Source: JBAXTE01 sp964653595
Lineage (GTDB): Bacteria; Bacteroidota; Bacteroidia; Bacteroidales; WCHB1-69
NCBI GenBank assembly: GCA_964653595.1
Contig: CAZZHH010000099.1
Location: forward strand, 1-6,658
Reading direction: 5' to 3'
Length of the DNA stretch: 6,658 nt
Shown: piece after piece, positions 1 through 6,656 of the stretch
How the letters are laid out: every line of letters begins with the position of its first letter
Numbering within the stretch: the first letter of the stretch is position 1
The notes under the pieces: generated by a model
Seen by the model: the letters and a program-made list of their open reading frames with translations, nothing else
Database searches by the model: none
Told to the model about the DNA's origin: nothing
Program-made: the position numbers and the translations under genes

Positions 1-201
1 TTTTTATCATTAAATTTGCAAAAACAACAAGTTGCATTTAACACTTGAATTCAGCGTTAAATATTAGGGGATTAATTTTTTTTATTTGTAAAATAATTTT
101 CTAAAATTATGATTTTGAAATGCCATATTCCTTGTATATTGGAAGTTGAAGTGCTTATATAGAGAAGGTTTGCTGGTATACTATTTTTTAGAATGATTCA
201 A

Positions 202-774
202 TTATTCAACAATTATGTCATACTTTAAGAGCAGACCCACCACTCCTTGCAGTGCGAATTTGGCTTTTTTTATTCGATTATTTTCAGGATCGATGGAATA
301 GTTAAATGATGTTCTAAAGTCGCACCCTTCTAAGATTGTACGATCAAATAGGGAATTTCGGAAATCACATCTGTAGAAAACGGAATTGGAAAGGTCTGTT
401 TCTGTGAAATCAACTTCTTGGAGTAAGCACTCATTAAATTTAGTTTTTTTTATTTTTAATCGATAAAAGGAGGAGTAACTTAAGTTACACTGTTCAAAAT
501 CAACAGAAAACAAAAATTTGTTGCAATCGTAAAAGATAATACCAAGCAATTTACAGTGGATAAAATGTACCACTTTTAAAGATGTGTTTTTAAAAATTAC
601 ATTGCTGAAATTACATCCATGGAACGAACATTCGGAAAATGTAAAATTGGATAAATCGACGTTTGAAAAATCACAATCTATAAAACGACAATCCTCATAT
701 ATTCCAAAATCAAGAGTCTCTTGTGTAAAATCTCTTTTTTCTATCGTTAACTGTTCAAATACTTTGTAAATCAT
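202..774 (-). CDS. Pentapeptide-repeat protein, Qnr/McbG-like architecture, function unknown
   Basis: This 190-residue protein is almost entirely a pentapeptide-repeat right-handed beta-helix. Phe or Leu recurs every fifth residue from F31 to F81 (31, 36, 41, 46, 51, 56, 61, 66, 71, 76, 81), then again from L88 to F153, usually preceded by Asp, Asn or Cys. The two blocks are out of register by two residues at about 82-87, so a small bulge or loop interrupts the helix. That gives roughly 25 repeats, or about six four-sided coils. Residues 157-190 lack the repeat and look helical and hydrophobic; in MfpA and Qnr a C-terminal segment makes the dimer, so a similar role is plausible here. There is no signal peptide, so it is probably cytoplasmic. 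Some relatives protect gyrase by mimicking DNA, but most have no known role and nothing here proves that one. It lies 147 bp downstream of trmD on the same strand, across a hairpin cluster. I see no TAnnTTTG promoter in that gap. Confidence 0.9.
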   Translation of the reverse strand: MIYKVFEQLTIEKRDFTQETLDFGIYEDCRFIDCDFSNVDLSNFTFSECSFHGCNFSNVIFKNTSLKVVHFIHCKLLGIIFYDCNKFLFSVDFEQCNLSYSSFYRLKIKKTKFNECLLQEVDFTETDLSNSVFYRCDFRNSLFDRTILEGCDFRTSFNYSIDPENNRIKKAKFALQGVVGLLLKYDIIVE

Positions 775-823
775 TAATTTTATATTCGTGTTATGTTCCT
801 TTTAAACTGTGTGATCCCAATCC

Positions 824-909
824 TTGTTGTGCGAAGTTTTCAACTTCGCATCCCGTTGTTGTGCGAAGTTTTCAACTTCGCACTTCTCTCCTTCTTTTCA
901 ACTTCGCAC
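824..909. repeat. Tandem palindromic hairpin repeats (two full, one half copy)
   Basis: Two perfect hairpins stand side by side: arms 830-838 and 842-850, and arms 861-870 and 874-883. Both have a 3-nt loop (TTC on plus, GAA on minus) and stem GTGCGAAGTT, 9 bp in the first and 10 bp in the second. The units are an exact 27-bp direct repeat (824-850 and 856-882) with a 32-bp period. A third, half copy at 895-909 matches 869-883 exactly but lacks its opposite arm. The stems are much richer in GC than the surroundings. The cluster starts 12 bp after the trmD stop and ends 49 bp before the pentapeptide gene. It could stabilise or end the trmD mRNA, but no T-run follows, so it is not a standard intrinsic terminator. 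It resembles dispersed REP-type intergenic palindromes; whether it recurs elsewhere in the genome cannot be seen here. Confidence 0.85.
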
Positions 910-921
910 TTTCCCCTCTAC

Positions 922-1599
922 TCAATCCTCCAACAAATCCGGTCTGCGCTCTTTGGTTCGGGCGATTGATTGTTCCATTTTCCACTCTTGTATTAACTTA
1001 GCATTTCCCGAGAGTAAAACTTCTGGAACCGACCACCCGTTGTAAACAGCTGGACGTGTGTATACAGGTGCTGAGAGTAATTCGTCTTGGAATGAGTCTG
1101 AAAGTGCGGAGGTTTCATCCGAAAGCACCCCGGGAATCAATCGAATGATGGCGTCTACTGTAACAGCTGCTGCTAATTCTCCTCCCGAAAGGACGTAGCT
1201 TCCAATGGAAATCTCTTTGGTAACAATGTACTCTCGAATTCTTTCGTCTATTCCTTTATAATGACCACAAATAATGATGATATTCTCTTTGAGCGAAAGT
1301 TGGTTTGCTATGGGTTGGTCCAACAACTCGCCATCAGGAGTCATGAAGATAATTTCATCGTAGCATCTCTCCTTTTTCAGTTTTTGGATACATAAGTCGA
1401 TGGGTTCAATCATCATCACCATACCCGCTTCTCCTCCAAACGGGTAGTCATCTACTTTATGATGTTTGTTTTGAGAGTAATCCCGAATGTTGTGAAGTTT
1501 AATCACAACTTTGTTTTTATCCATCGCACGTTTGATGATGGAGTGGTTAAAAGGACCCGTAAACATTTCTGGGAAAAGCGTTAATATATCTATTCGCAT
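922..1599 (-). CDS. trmD: tRNA (guanine37-N1)-methyltransferase TrmD
   Basis: TrmD transfers a methyl group from S-adenosylmethionine to N1 of G37, next to the anticodon of tRNAs reading CNN codons and some others, preventing +1 frameshifting. It is a cytoplasmic SPOUT-family homodimer. The 225-residue protein is full length for the family. It carries the N-terminal MRIDILTLFPEMF segment, the glycine-rich GGEAGMVM (55-62), the trefoil-knot SAM-binding motifs CGHYKGIDER (111-120) and YVLSGGELAA (135-144), then R153 and D168, which align with the catalytic Arg154 and Asp169 of the E. coli enzyme. The C-terminal YTRP, VPEVLLSGN and RRPDLLE signatures are present. The third position of the first glycine motif is Glu, where proteobacterial enzymes have Gly. 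The ATG lies 8 bp after the stop of the upstream O-methyltransferase and is preceded by a purine-rich AGAAGAAAG. The usual bacterial neighbours rimM and rplS are absent. Confidence 0.98.
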   Translation of the reverse strand: MRIDILTLFPEMFTGPFNHSIIKRAMDKNKVVIKLHNIRDYSQNKHHKVDDYPFGGEAGMVMMIEPIDLCIQKLKKERCYDEIIFMTPDGELLDQPIANQLSLKENIIIICGHYKGIDERIREYIVTKEISIGSYVLSGGELAAAVTVDAIIRLIPGVLSDETSALSDSFQDELLSAPVYTRPAVYNGWSVPEVLLSGNAKLIQEWKMEQSIARTKERRPDLLED

Positions 1600-1607
1600 C
1601 TTTCTTC

Positions 1608-2291
1608 TTATTTAATTCGTATCACCATAATCCCATCTCGGAGGGGCAATAGTAGATTTTCTAAATTTTCATTTTGCTGAACATAATCATTAAATTGCAT
1701 CAATGCAAGAGTGTCTTTATCAATTTTTTCAGCATTTTCTTGAGTAACAACTTTACAGCCCCAAAGCACGTTGTCTGCTATAATCAATCCCCCTTTTTTC
1801 ATTTTTGGCAAAAGCAATTCTAGGTATTCAATATAATGATCTTTGTTGGCATCCAAAAAAACAAAATCCCATACTGAGTTACTGTTTTTTATAAACTCTT
1901 GAGCATCGCCTATGATTAAGTCAATTTTATGGTTAAGATTACTTTTATCGATGTATTTTCGGATAAAATCTTCCATCTCTGGGTTTATCTCAATCGTCGT
2001 TAGTTTGGATGAATTTGGAATTGCTAAGGCCATTGCGATGGCTGCATAACCAGTATAGGTGCCAATTTCTAGTACATTTTCGGGCTTATAAAGTTTACAT
2101 AATAGTTGTAAAAACTGACCCTGAATTTTGCCCGATGCCATTCGAGGTGAAATTTGAGTAAGATGTGTTTGTCGATATATTTCGTGCAAAATGGGATCTT
2201 CTGCGGAAGAGTGATGGATGCAATAATTCTCAATTTCTGCAGAGGCAATATTGTCTAAAGATTTCGTTTTTGGTTCAAATTTAATGCTCAT
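1608..2291 (-). CDS. Class I SAM-dependent, metal-dependent O-methyltransferase (Methyltransf_3/COMT-like)
   Basis: This is a 227-residue cytoplasmic enzyme of the catechol/caffeoyl-CoA O-methyltransferase family, which methylates hydroxyl groups of small aromatic or related substrates using S-adenosylmethionine and a divalent metal. The Rossmann motif I VLEIGTYTGYAAIAMA spans 73-88, the acidic SAM ribose contact is E101 (TTIEINPE), and GDA is at 128-130. The expected metal ligands are D147 in FLDANK, and D173 and N174 in ADNVLWG. The C-terminal LLPLRDGIMVIR is the family's usual last strand region. The N-terminal 50 residues, including a SPRMASGKIQGQFLQLL stretch, match the family cap region. 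The substrate cannot be deduced, and related bacterial enzymes are often annotated only as predicted O-methyltransferases. It sits 62 bp downstream of the M16 peptidase and 8 bp upstream of trmD, so it is very probably co-transcribed at least with trmD. No Shine-Dalgarno is evident. Confidence 0.93.
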   Translation of the reverse strand: MSIKFEPKTKSLDNIASAEIENYCIHHSSAEDPILHEIYRQTHLTQISPRMASGKIQGQFLQLLCKLYKPENVLEIGTYTGYAAIAMALAIPNSSKLTTIEINPEMEDFIRKYIDKSNLNHKIDLIIGDAQEFIKNSNSVWDFVFLDANKDHYIEYLELLLPKMKKGGLIIADNVLWGCKVVTQENAEKIDKDTLALMQFNDYVQQNENLENLLLPLRDGIMVIRIK

Positions 2292-2353
2292 GGGTTTTAA
2301 TTCAAACGTTTTGTTTTTTTTATGATATGATGTATGTTAAAAGGTGACTTTTT

Positions 2354-3583
2354 TTATTTTAGTTTGGTATATATTAAGCTGCTCATCTTATCGATATCTA
2401 ATATTTCGTTGGCCACTTCTAGGATATCGGAAGCATTAATTTGATTTATTTTGTAAAAAATATCTTTCATTGTATCTATTCGATTATGATACATTACACT
2501 TTTTGCCATGCTTAACATCTCATTTTGGTTAGATTCGTTCATCAAAGATATTTGACCAAAAAACTGCTTTTTTGCCCTCGACAATTGGAGTGTGCCCAAT
2601 TTGTTCTCTTTTAATCGCTTTAGCTCACTGATGGTTAACAGGATCGATTTATCTACCGTAAGATGATCGCTTCCAATATAGATGGTAAACAATCCGGTAT
2701 CAGTCATTGGGTTGAATTGGGATTCAACAGTATACGCCAATCCATTCTTTTCTCTGATGGCAATATTAAGTCTAGTGTTCATGCCCGGACCACCTAAAAG
2801 GTTGTTGAGCAAACTAAAAGGGATTCTTTTTTTGTCAAACATAGAGTAAGCAGGAATGCCTAACAACGTGTGTGATTGGTGACTATGGATATTTGTTTTT
2901 ATGCTTACCGGGTGATAGTCTTTGAAAATTGGTCGATTATAATTCCGAGTGGATGTCTGAAAACCACCAAAATAGGTCTCTAATATATGAATCACTTTTT
3001 CAAAAGTCATGTTTGAGACCGAAGAGATAAACATTTGATCAGTGGTATATGTGCGATGAATGAAGTTTTGAATCATTTGTCGGTTGAAGGATTTGACAGA
3101 TTTTGCGGTCCCTAAAATATTTCGTCCCAAAGGGTGATTTGCAAAAATATGATTTTCAAATTCATCATAAATCAACTCCGAAGGGGAGTCTTTGTAAGAT
3201 TTAATCTCTTCGATGACAACTTCCTTTTCATTTTCGATCTCTTTTTCTGGAAAAGTTGCGTTGGAGAGGATATCGCTTAATAATTCAGCAGCTCTGATAT
3301 AATCCGTTTTTAAAAAAGAAGCATAAAAATAGGTGTCTTCTTTGGTGGTATATGCATTTAAGTCTCCACCTACATTTTCAAGTCTGGATAGTATTTGAAA
3401 AGATTTTCGTTTGGTTGTGCCTTTAAAAATGGTATGTTCAATAAAGTGAGCTAATCCATTTTCATTCTCATATTCATCTCGAGTGCCAGCGTTGATAGCT
3501 ACTCCAAGGTGAGATACCGTTGATTTTACCTGTTTGTGAGCAATTTGAATACCGTTTGACAGTTTGTGAAATTGGTATGTCAT
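2354..3583 (-). CDS. M16 family zinc metallopeptidase (MPP beta/YmxG-like)
   Basis: From the ATG at 3583 this is a 409-residue single-repeat M16B peptidase. The inverted zinc site HFIEH is at residues 46-50 (H46 and H50 ligands, E49 catalytic), and the third ligand fits E126 in VVIEEI, 76 residues after H50, which is the family spacing. Before it comes NAGTRDE and after it the conserved GGDLNAYTT. The C-terminal half carries GGPGMNTRLNIAIRE and GLAY (R277, Y284), the conserved substrate-clamping R/Y pair. All catalytic residues are present, so this is an active-type subunit. An in-frame start 48 bp upstream (3631) is rejected because an exact -7 element (3605-3612) lies between it and 3583, so that codon would not be in the mRNA. 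Without that extension there is no signal peptide, which points to the cytoplasm. Substrates are unknown; relatives degrade small peptides. It is the first gene of the leftward cluster. Confidence 0.95.
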   Translation of the reverse strand: MTYQFHKLSNGIQIAHKQVKSTVSHLGVAINAGTRDEYENENGLAHFIEHTIFKGTTKRKSFQILSRLENVGGDLNAYTTKEDTYFYASFLKTDYIRAAELLSDILSNATFPEKEIENEKEVVIEEIKSYKDSPSELIYDEFENHIFANHPLGRNILGTAKSVKSFNRQMIQNFIHRTYTTDQMFISSVSNMTFEKVIHILETYFGGFQTSTRNYNRPIFKDYHPVSIKTNIHSHQSHTLLGIPAYSMFDKKRIPFSLLNNLLGGPGMNTRLNIAIREKNGLAYTVESQFNPMTDTGLFTIYIGSDHLTVDKSILLTISELKRLKENKLGTLQLSRAKKQFFGQISLMNESNQNEMLSMAKSVMYHNRIDTMKDIFYKINQINASDILEVANEILDIDKMSSLIYTKLK

Positions 3584-3604
3584 TATTAATGTTGAATTTA
3601 GAGG

Positions 3605-3612
3605 CAAATGTA
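3605..3612 (-). promoter_or_regulatory. -7 promoter element of the M16 peptidase gene
   Basis: On the minus strand this reads TACATTTG, an exact match to the Bacteroidetes -7 consensus TAnnTTTG. Transcription would start a few bases downstream, around 3598-3600, leaving a leader of about 15 nt before the ATG at 3583. No TTTG stands at the ideal 19-bp spacing upstream, so the -33 half is weak or degenerate. The placement decides the start codon of the peptidase gene. Confidence 0.65.
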
Positions 3613-3705
3613 CGAAAATTTTAAATAGCATAGATTATTCCCCGTTGCAAATCATGCTAATTACTTTACATTGTGCAAATGATAGGTTTTGATTTTCATT
3701 TTTTA

Positions 3706-3713
3706 TACTTTTG
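3706..3713 (+). promoter_or_regulatory. -7 promoter element of the BatA-like gene
   Basis: TACTTTTG is an exact TAnnTTTG match, 20 bp upstream of the ATG at 3734. A TTTG occurs at 3688-3691, but the spacer is only 14 bp, shorter than the usual 19, so the -33 element is uncertain. The predicted transcript starts near 3718-3720. This excludes the longer in-frame reading that would begin with TTG at 3689. Confidence 0.65.
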
Positions 3714-3733
3714 CATTTAAATTATTACAATTC

Positions 3734-5776
3734 ATGAATTTTTTATATCCTAGTTTTTTATATGGACTTTTTGCCTTAGCATTGCCAATTATTGTTCATT
3801 TGTTTAATTTTCAAAAATACAAAGTTGTCTATTTTTCAAATTTTCAGTTTTTGCAAAACCTACAAATGCAAACAAAAAGGCACTCTTCTATTAAACGATG
3901 GATATTGCTTTTGTTACGGATGCTTTTGATTACTGCTATCGTATTTGCATTTTCTCATCCATACTTAAAAGAGAGTAATGCCAAACAAGTTTTTGCCACT
4001 AACACTGTTTGCGTTTTTGTAGATAACTCTTTTACAATGAAGGATAAGGGCGATGAAAATTTACTGATTAATCATGCCAAATCGAGTGCTAAACAAATTG
4101 CAAATGCTTTTTCTCCAACCGATAAATTTGTTCTCATTACAAATGATTTATCTGCAGAACAGTTTCGTGTTATAAGTCGCGAAGATTTTATTTCGAAGGT
4201 AGATGAAATAAAAACGAATAGAACTTCTTGCCGCTTTTCTGAATTATCCCTTAAAGTGAACGATCTTTTTTCTACTATCTCTCAAAGTAATAAAAGATTT
4301 TTTGTAATATCCGATTTTCAAAAATCAGCATTCGATTTTGATAAAACTTCCATCGACACCACAATTTATGTCAATTTGATACATCTTCCTCATGCATCTT
4401 CAAATAATATTGCGGTGGATTCATGCTGGTTTGAACAACCTGTTTTTAGAGGAAATCAACACCTAACTCTTTATGTACAAGTTAAAAATTATAGCATTTC
4501 TTCCTTCGAAAATATACCTTTAACGGTAAGTATAAACAATCAAGAAAAGGCAACAGCGTTGTGTAATCTGCCTTCCAATAGTTCGGTTATCGTTCCCTTA
4601 AACTTTTCAGCTACCGAAGTCGGTATGATCAAAGGAGAGGTTCAAATCAACGATCCTGGGGATATTGATTTTGACGATATTTTCTATTTCAATTTTGACA
4701 TTGATTCCGAAGTGAAGGTGCTCGAAATTTATGAAAAAACATCCAATAAGTTTTTAAATTCTGTTTTCGCAACAGATTCCATCTTTCATTATTCTGCTCA
4801 GCCATTAAATAATGTAAGATACGATGAGCTAGCAAAATATCAATTGGTAATTTTATCACAACTATCTACCATCGCTTCAGGAAGTGTTTCTGAGTTCGAT
4901 AAATATGTCAAAAATGGCGGGTCCCTCGTTTTCGTCCCATCCCCAATCAGCCCTTTAGATAATAGTGTTTTTACTTTTTTGAATACTGTTTTTAGTCTTC
5001 AACTGGGCAGTTTAACCAGCTCAAAGACTCAAATTCAATACGTAAATGTTCAACACTCTTTATTTAAAAATGTTTTTGATGGATCGATTTCTGAGTCCGA
5101 AATGCCTTCCATCCTTCAATACTACCCAGTTTCAAATAAAGGAAGTGAGTTTCAAGAGCTGTTTAAACTGCAAAATTTAGATTGTGTTTTTGGTGTTTCC
5201 AGACATGGGTTAGGATTTGTTTTTGTCTTTGGAATATCCCTAGATGAGTCTTTTGGAAATTTTTCAAATCATCCGCTTATTGTCCCTTCTTTTATAAACA
5301 TGGCTCTTAGTCAAGAAAAACATCGAAGATTGTACTATCGGTTAAATAGTAACGAAATAATTAAATTAAGAAGTGCTGAATTTAAAGGAGAACAAGTCCC
5401 AAAAATGAAGGCGGTAAATCAAAATGTAGAGATTGTTCCACAAATGATTACAGCATCAGGCGAAATTCATCTACTTGAACAAAATCAACTTGAATTTCCT
5501 GGCAATTTTTATATTACAAATTCAAATGAGATAATCGAAGGAGTAGCATTTAATTACCCTAACATGGAATCTAATATGAGTTTCTATAAGTTAGATGATT
5601 TAAAATCTCTTATCAAAACTGGCTCCTATAAAAATGTATCCTTATTTAATTACCAGCAACTTTCAACCAATACCGCAATTCAAACAAGTAGTTTTACCTC
5701 AATTTTCAACTGGTTAATTCTCTTTGCATTATTGTTATTGATGATGGAAGTTGCAGTGGTAAAGTTTTGGCGTTAA
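3734..5776 (+). CDS. BatA-like two-anchor membrane protein with vWA-like domain
   Basis: This 680-residue inner-membrane protein starts with the BatA/aerotolerance N-terminal double anchor (TIGR02226/PF07584 type). There is a first hydrophobic segment at about 6-24, a basic linker (KYK, KRHSSIKR), and a second segment at about 57-74. A von Willebrand factor A-like domain follows (about 91-215), with VFVDNSFTM placing D97, S99 and T101 at the metal-site DxSxS position; the last Ser is replaced by Thr. A middle region (about 220-325) looks like beta-rich Ig-type sequence. Residues 326-530 (LVILSQL, then YVKNGGSLVFVPS) resemble a glutamine-amidotransferase-like fold without a visible catalytic Cys motif. 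A last membrane segment lies at about 656-674. By the positive-inside rule the bulk is periplasmic. Its function is unknown: Bat operons usually include MoxR and several vWA proteins, none of which are here, so this is a stand-alone member. ATG 3734 is chosen from the -7 element. Confidence 0.88.
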   Translation: MNFLYPSFLYGLFALALPIIVHLFNFQKYKVVYFSNFQFLQNLQMQTKRHSSIKRWILLLLRMLLITAIVFAFSHPYLKESNAKQVFATNTVCVFVDNSFTMKDKGDENLLINHAKSSAKQIANAFSPTDKFVLITNDLSAEQFRVISREDFISKVDEIKTNRTSCRFSELSLKVNDLFSTISQSNKRFFVISDFQKSAFDFDKTSIDTTIYVNLIHLPHASSNNIAVDSCWFEQPVFRGNQHLTLYVQVKNYSISSFENIPLTVSINNQEKATALCNLPSNSSVIVPLNFSATEVGMIKGEVQINDPGDIDFDDIFYFNFDIDSEVKVLEIYEKTSNKFLNSVFATDSIFHYSAQPLNNVRYDELAKYQLVILSQLSTIASGSVSEFDKYVKNGGSLVFVPSPISPLDNSVFTFLNTVFSLQLGSLTSSKTQIQYVNVQHSLFKNVFDGSISESEMPSILQYYPVSNKGSEFQELFKLQNLDCVFGVSRHGLGFVFVFGISLDESFGNFSNHPLIVPSFINMALSQEKHRRLYYRLNSNEIIKLRSAEFKGEQVPKMKAVNQNVEIVPQMITASGEIHLLEQNQLEFPGNFYITNSNEIIEGVAFNYPNMESNMSFYKLDDLKSLIKTGSYKNVSLFNYQQLSTNTAIQTSSFTSIFNWLILFALLLLMMEVAVVKFWR

Positions 5777-5799
5777 CTTTTTAGGGATTATTCATCTAT

Positions 5800-6363
5800 C
5801 TATTTTCTCCATCCAAATTCAATTCCTAGACGTAAGATAGGATTTCCATATGGATATTCTAGTGTTTCATCAAAGTTCCATAATAACATGATGTAACCAC
5901 CAGATAAATCGCTTATCATTTGTCTGTATCCTATTCCCATCAAGGGAGAGTACAACCATTTTCTATTTACATTTGGTAACAATAAGGAGTTGTTTTCAAT
6001 GTTTAAAGCTTCAAATTCTGCTTGAGCAAAAAATTGTTTAAATAGGTCATATCTCACAAAAGCTCTACCACCATATATATAGGTGCTATATTTGTATTGA
6101 TTTCCTTTTTCCGAATAATAAGCACCCGTAATTCCTCCGGCAATACTAAATCGGTCTGTAACATAATACCCAAAATGGGGAGATACCTCAATGAATGTAA
6201 TGGTGCCAAACATTATATTAAGAGAGCCACCTGAAAAAAAACTACCTTTTTTGTCATAATCACTTTCATCATTCAGCATTGACTGTGCTAAAGAACAATT
6301 GTAAATGCCAATTAATGCAAGAGTGAGAATAACAATGATTGCCTTATTTTTAATAATGTTCAT
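5800..6363 (-). CDS. Secreted small outer-membrane beta-barrel-like protein
   Basis: I do not recognise a named family beyond the general outer-membrane beta-barrel class. The 187-residue product has an N-terminal signal peptide: a Lys-containing start (MNIIKNK), a hydrophobic core (residues 8-22), and a likely signal peptidase I site after SLA (A26|Q27). C23 is not in a lipobox. The mature part of about 161 residues alternates hydrophobic and polar residues with many Gly, Tyr and Phe, as in transmembrane strands. Examples are NIMFGTITFIEVSPHFGYYV, the repeated FSIAGGITGAYYS, YIYGGRAFVRYDLF and the final ILRLGIEFGWRK. The size would suit about eight strands. The stretch HFGYYVTDRFSIAGGITG matches the 'system under study' strand-turn pattern common in Bacteroidetes porin-like proteins. 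It converges with the BatA-like gene, stop codons 23 bp apart, and there is no intrinsic terminator between. A palindrome overlies its putative promoter. Confidence 0.82.
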   Translation of the reverse strand: MNIIKNKAIIVILTLALIGIYNCSLAQSMLNDESDYDKKGSFFSGGSLNIMFGTITFIEVSPHFGYYVTDRFSIAGGITGAYYSEKGNQYKYSTYIYGGRAFVRYDLFKQFFAQAEFEALNIENNSLLLPNVNRKWLYSPLMGIGYRQMISDLSGGYIMLLWNFDETLEYPYGNPILRLGIEFGWRK

Positions 6364-6382
6364 TACTTAATGTTTGTATTAG

Positions 6383-6414
6383 TGTGTAAAATTACACAAA
6401 AAACATTTTATCAA
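6383..6414 (-). promoter_or_regulatory. Putative promoter with overlapping palindrome, barrel-protein gene
   Basis: On the minus strand TAATTTTA (6387-6394) matches 7 of 8 positions of TAnnTTTG-type -7 elements, with TTG (6412-6414) 17 bp upstream as a possible -33. The same -7 is covered by a perfect palindrome, TGTGTAA-AA-TTACACA (6383-6398), 7-bp arms around 2 bp, which could be a repressor operator. Both signals are weak individually because the region is so AT-rich. Confidence 0.35.
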
Positions 6415-6519
6415 GCTAATTTAAAGTTAACGATTTATAATGTGTTTTTTCTTAGCTCTTCTAATTCAGTGGATTAAAATGTTAACACAAATTTTAGGTC
6501 TTTTTCCTGTTAAAAAAAG

Positions 6520-6550
6520 TTTGTGGATATAAAATGTTTGTTTACTTTTG
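6520..6550 (+). promoter_or_regulatory. Strong promoter P1 (Bacteroidetes consensus)
   Basis: TTTG at 6520-6523, a 19-bp spacer, and TACTTTTG at 6543-6550 match the Bacteroidetes -33/-7 consensus at every defined position. An A-tract at 6512-6518 immediately upstream could act as an UP-like element. Transcription would start near 6555 and run rightward out of the window. No coding sequence follows before the window ends. Confidence 0.8.
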
Positions 6551-6577
6551 CACTCCCAAACGGTAAGTTTAGGGATA

Positions 6578-6588
6578 GTTCATTGAAA
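6578..6588 (+). promoter_or_regulatory. boxA-like antitermination sequence in the leader
   Basis: GTTCATTGAAA lies about 25 bases after the predicted P1 start. It resembles the boxA element (core CTTTA/CTTTGA type) found in rRNA leaders, where the Nus factors bind to prevent early termination. The match is partial and the call depends on this being an rRNA-operon leader, which is inferred from the tandem promoters. Confidence 0.35.
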
Positions 6589-6625
6589 GGTTGCAGCGAG
6601 ATAATCAAAAAAAAATAAAATTTTA

Positions 6626-6656
6626 TTTGGTTATTAAAAATAAAGTTGTAATTTTG
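6626..6656 (+). promoter_or_regulatory. Strong promoter P2 (Bacteroidetes consensus)
   Basis: TTTG at 6626-6629, a 19-bp spacer, and TAATTTTG at 6649-6656 again match the consensus at every defined position, 106 bp after P1. It is preceded by a run of A residues at 6607-6615. The start point falls just beyond the window edge, so the gene it serves is not visible. Two such perfect promoters in tandem are typical of rRNA or ribosomal-protein operons. Confidence 0.8.

Noticed and set aside
11..18. Exact TAnnTTTG (TAAATTTG) on the plus strand as a promoter
   Set aside because: The -33 position would lie outside the window and no plus-strand gene follows for more than 3.5 kb; an 8-base match in AT-rich DNA is not enough.
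36..83. ATTTAAC / GTTAAAT inverted repeat followed by a T-run as a terminator or small RNA
   Set aside because: The 7-bp stem is nearly all A/T, the loop is 13 nt, and the T-run begins 13 bases after the stem, too far for an intrinsic terminator.
584..769. Open plus-strand frame of 61 codons
   Set aside because: It lies entirely antisense to the pentapeptide-repeat gene, has no promoter or recognisable protein features, and the repeat periodicity of the opposite strand explains its openness.
830..883. Hairpins as standard rho-independent terminators
   Set aside because: Neither strand has a T-run directly after a stem, so the classical signal is missing; they are listed as repeats with an open role.
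824..909. CRISPR array
   Set aside because: Only two and a half units, with 5-bp spaces between the repeats instead of spacers of about 30 bp, and no cas genes.
824..1045. Open plus-strand frame of 73 codons starting with TTG
   Set aside because: It is made of the hairpin cluster followed by the antisense of the 3' end of trmD; the repeat units fall in different frames, so no repeated peptide is encoded.
6300..6363. Lipoprotein signal in the barrel-like protein (C23)
   Set aside because: The residues before C23 (IYN) do not fit the L-A/S-G/A lipobox; a signal peptidase I site after A26 fits better.
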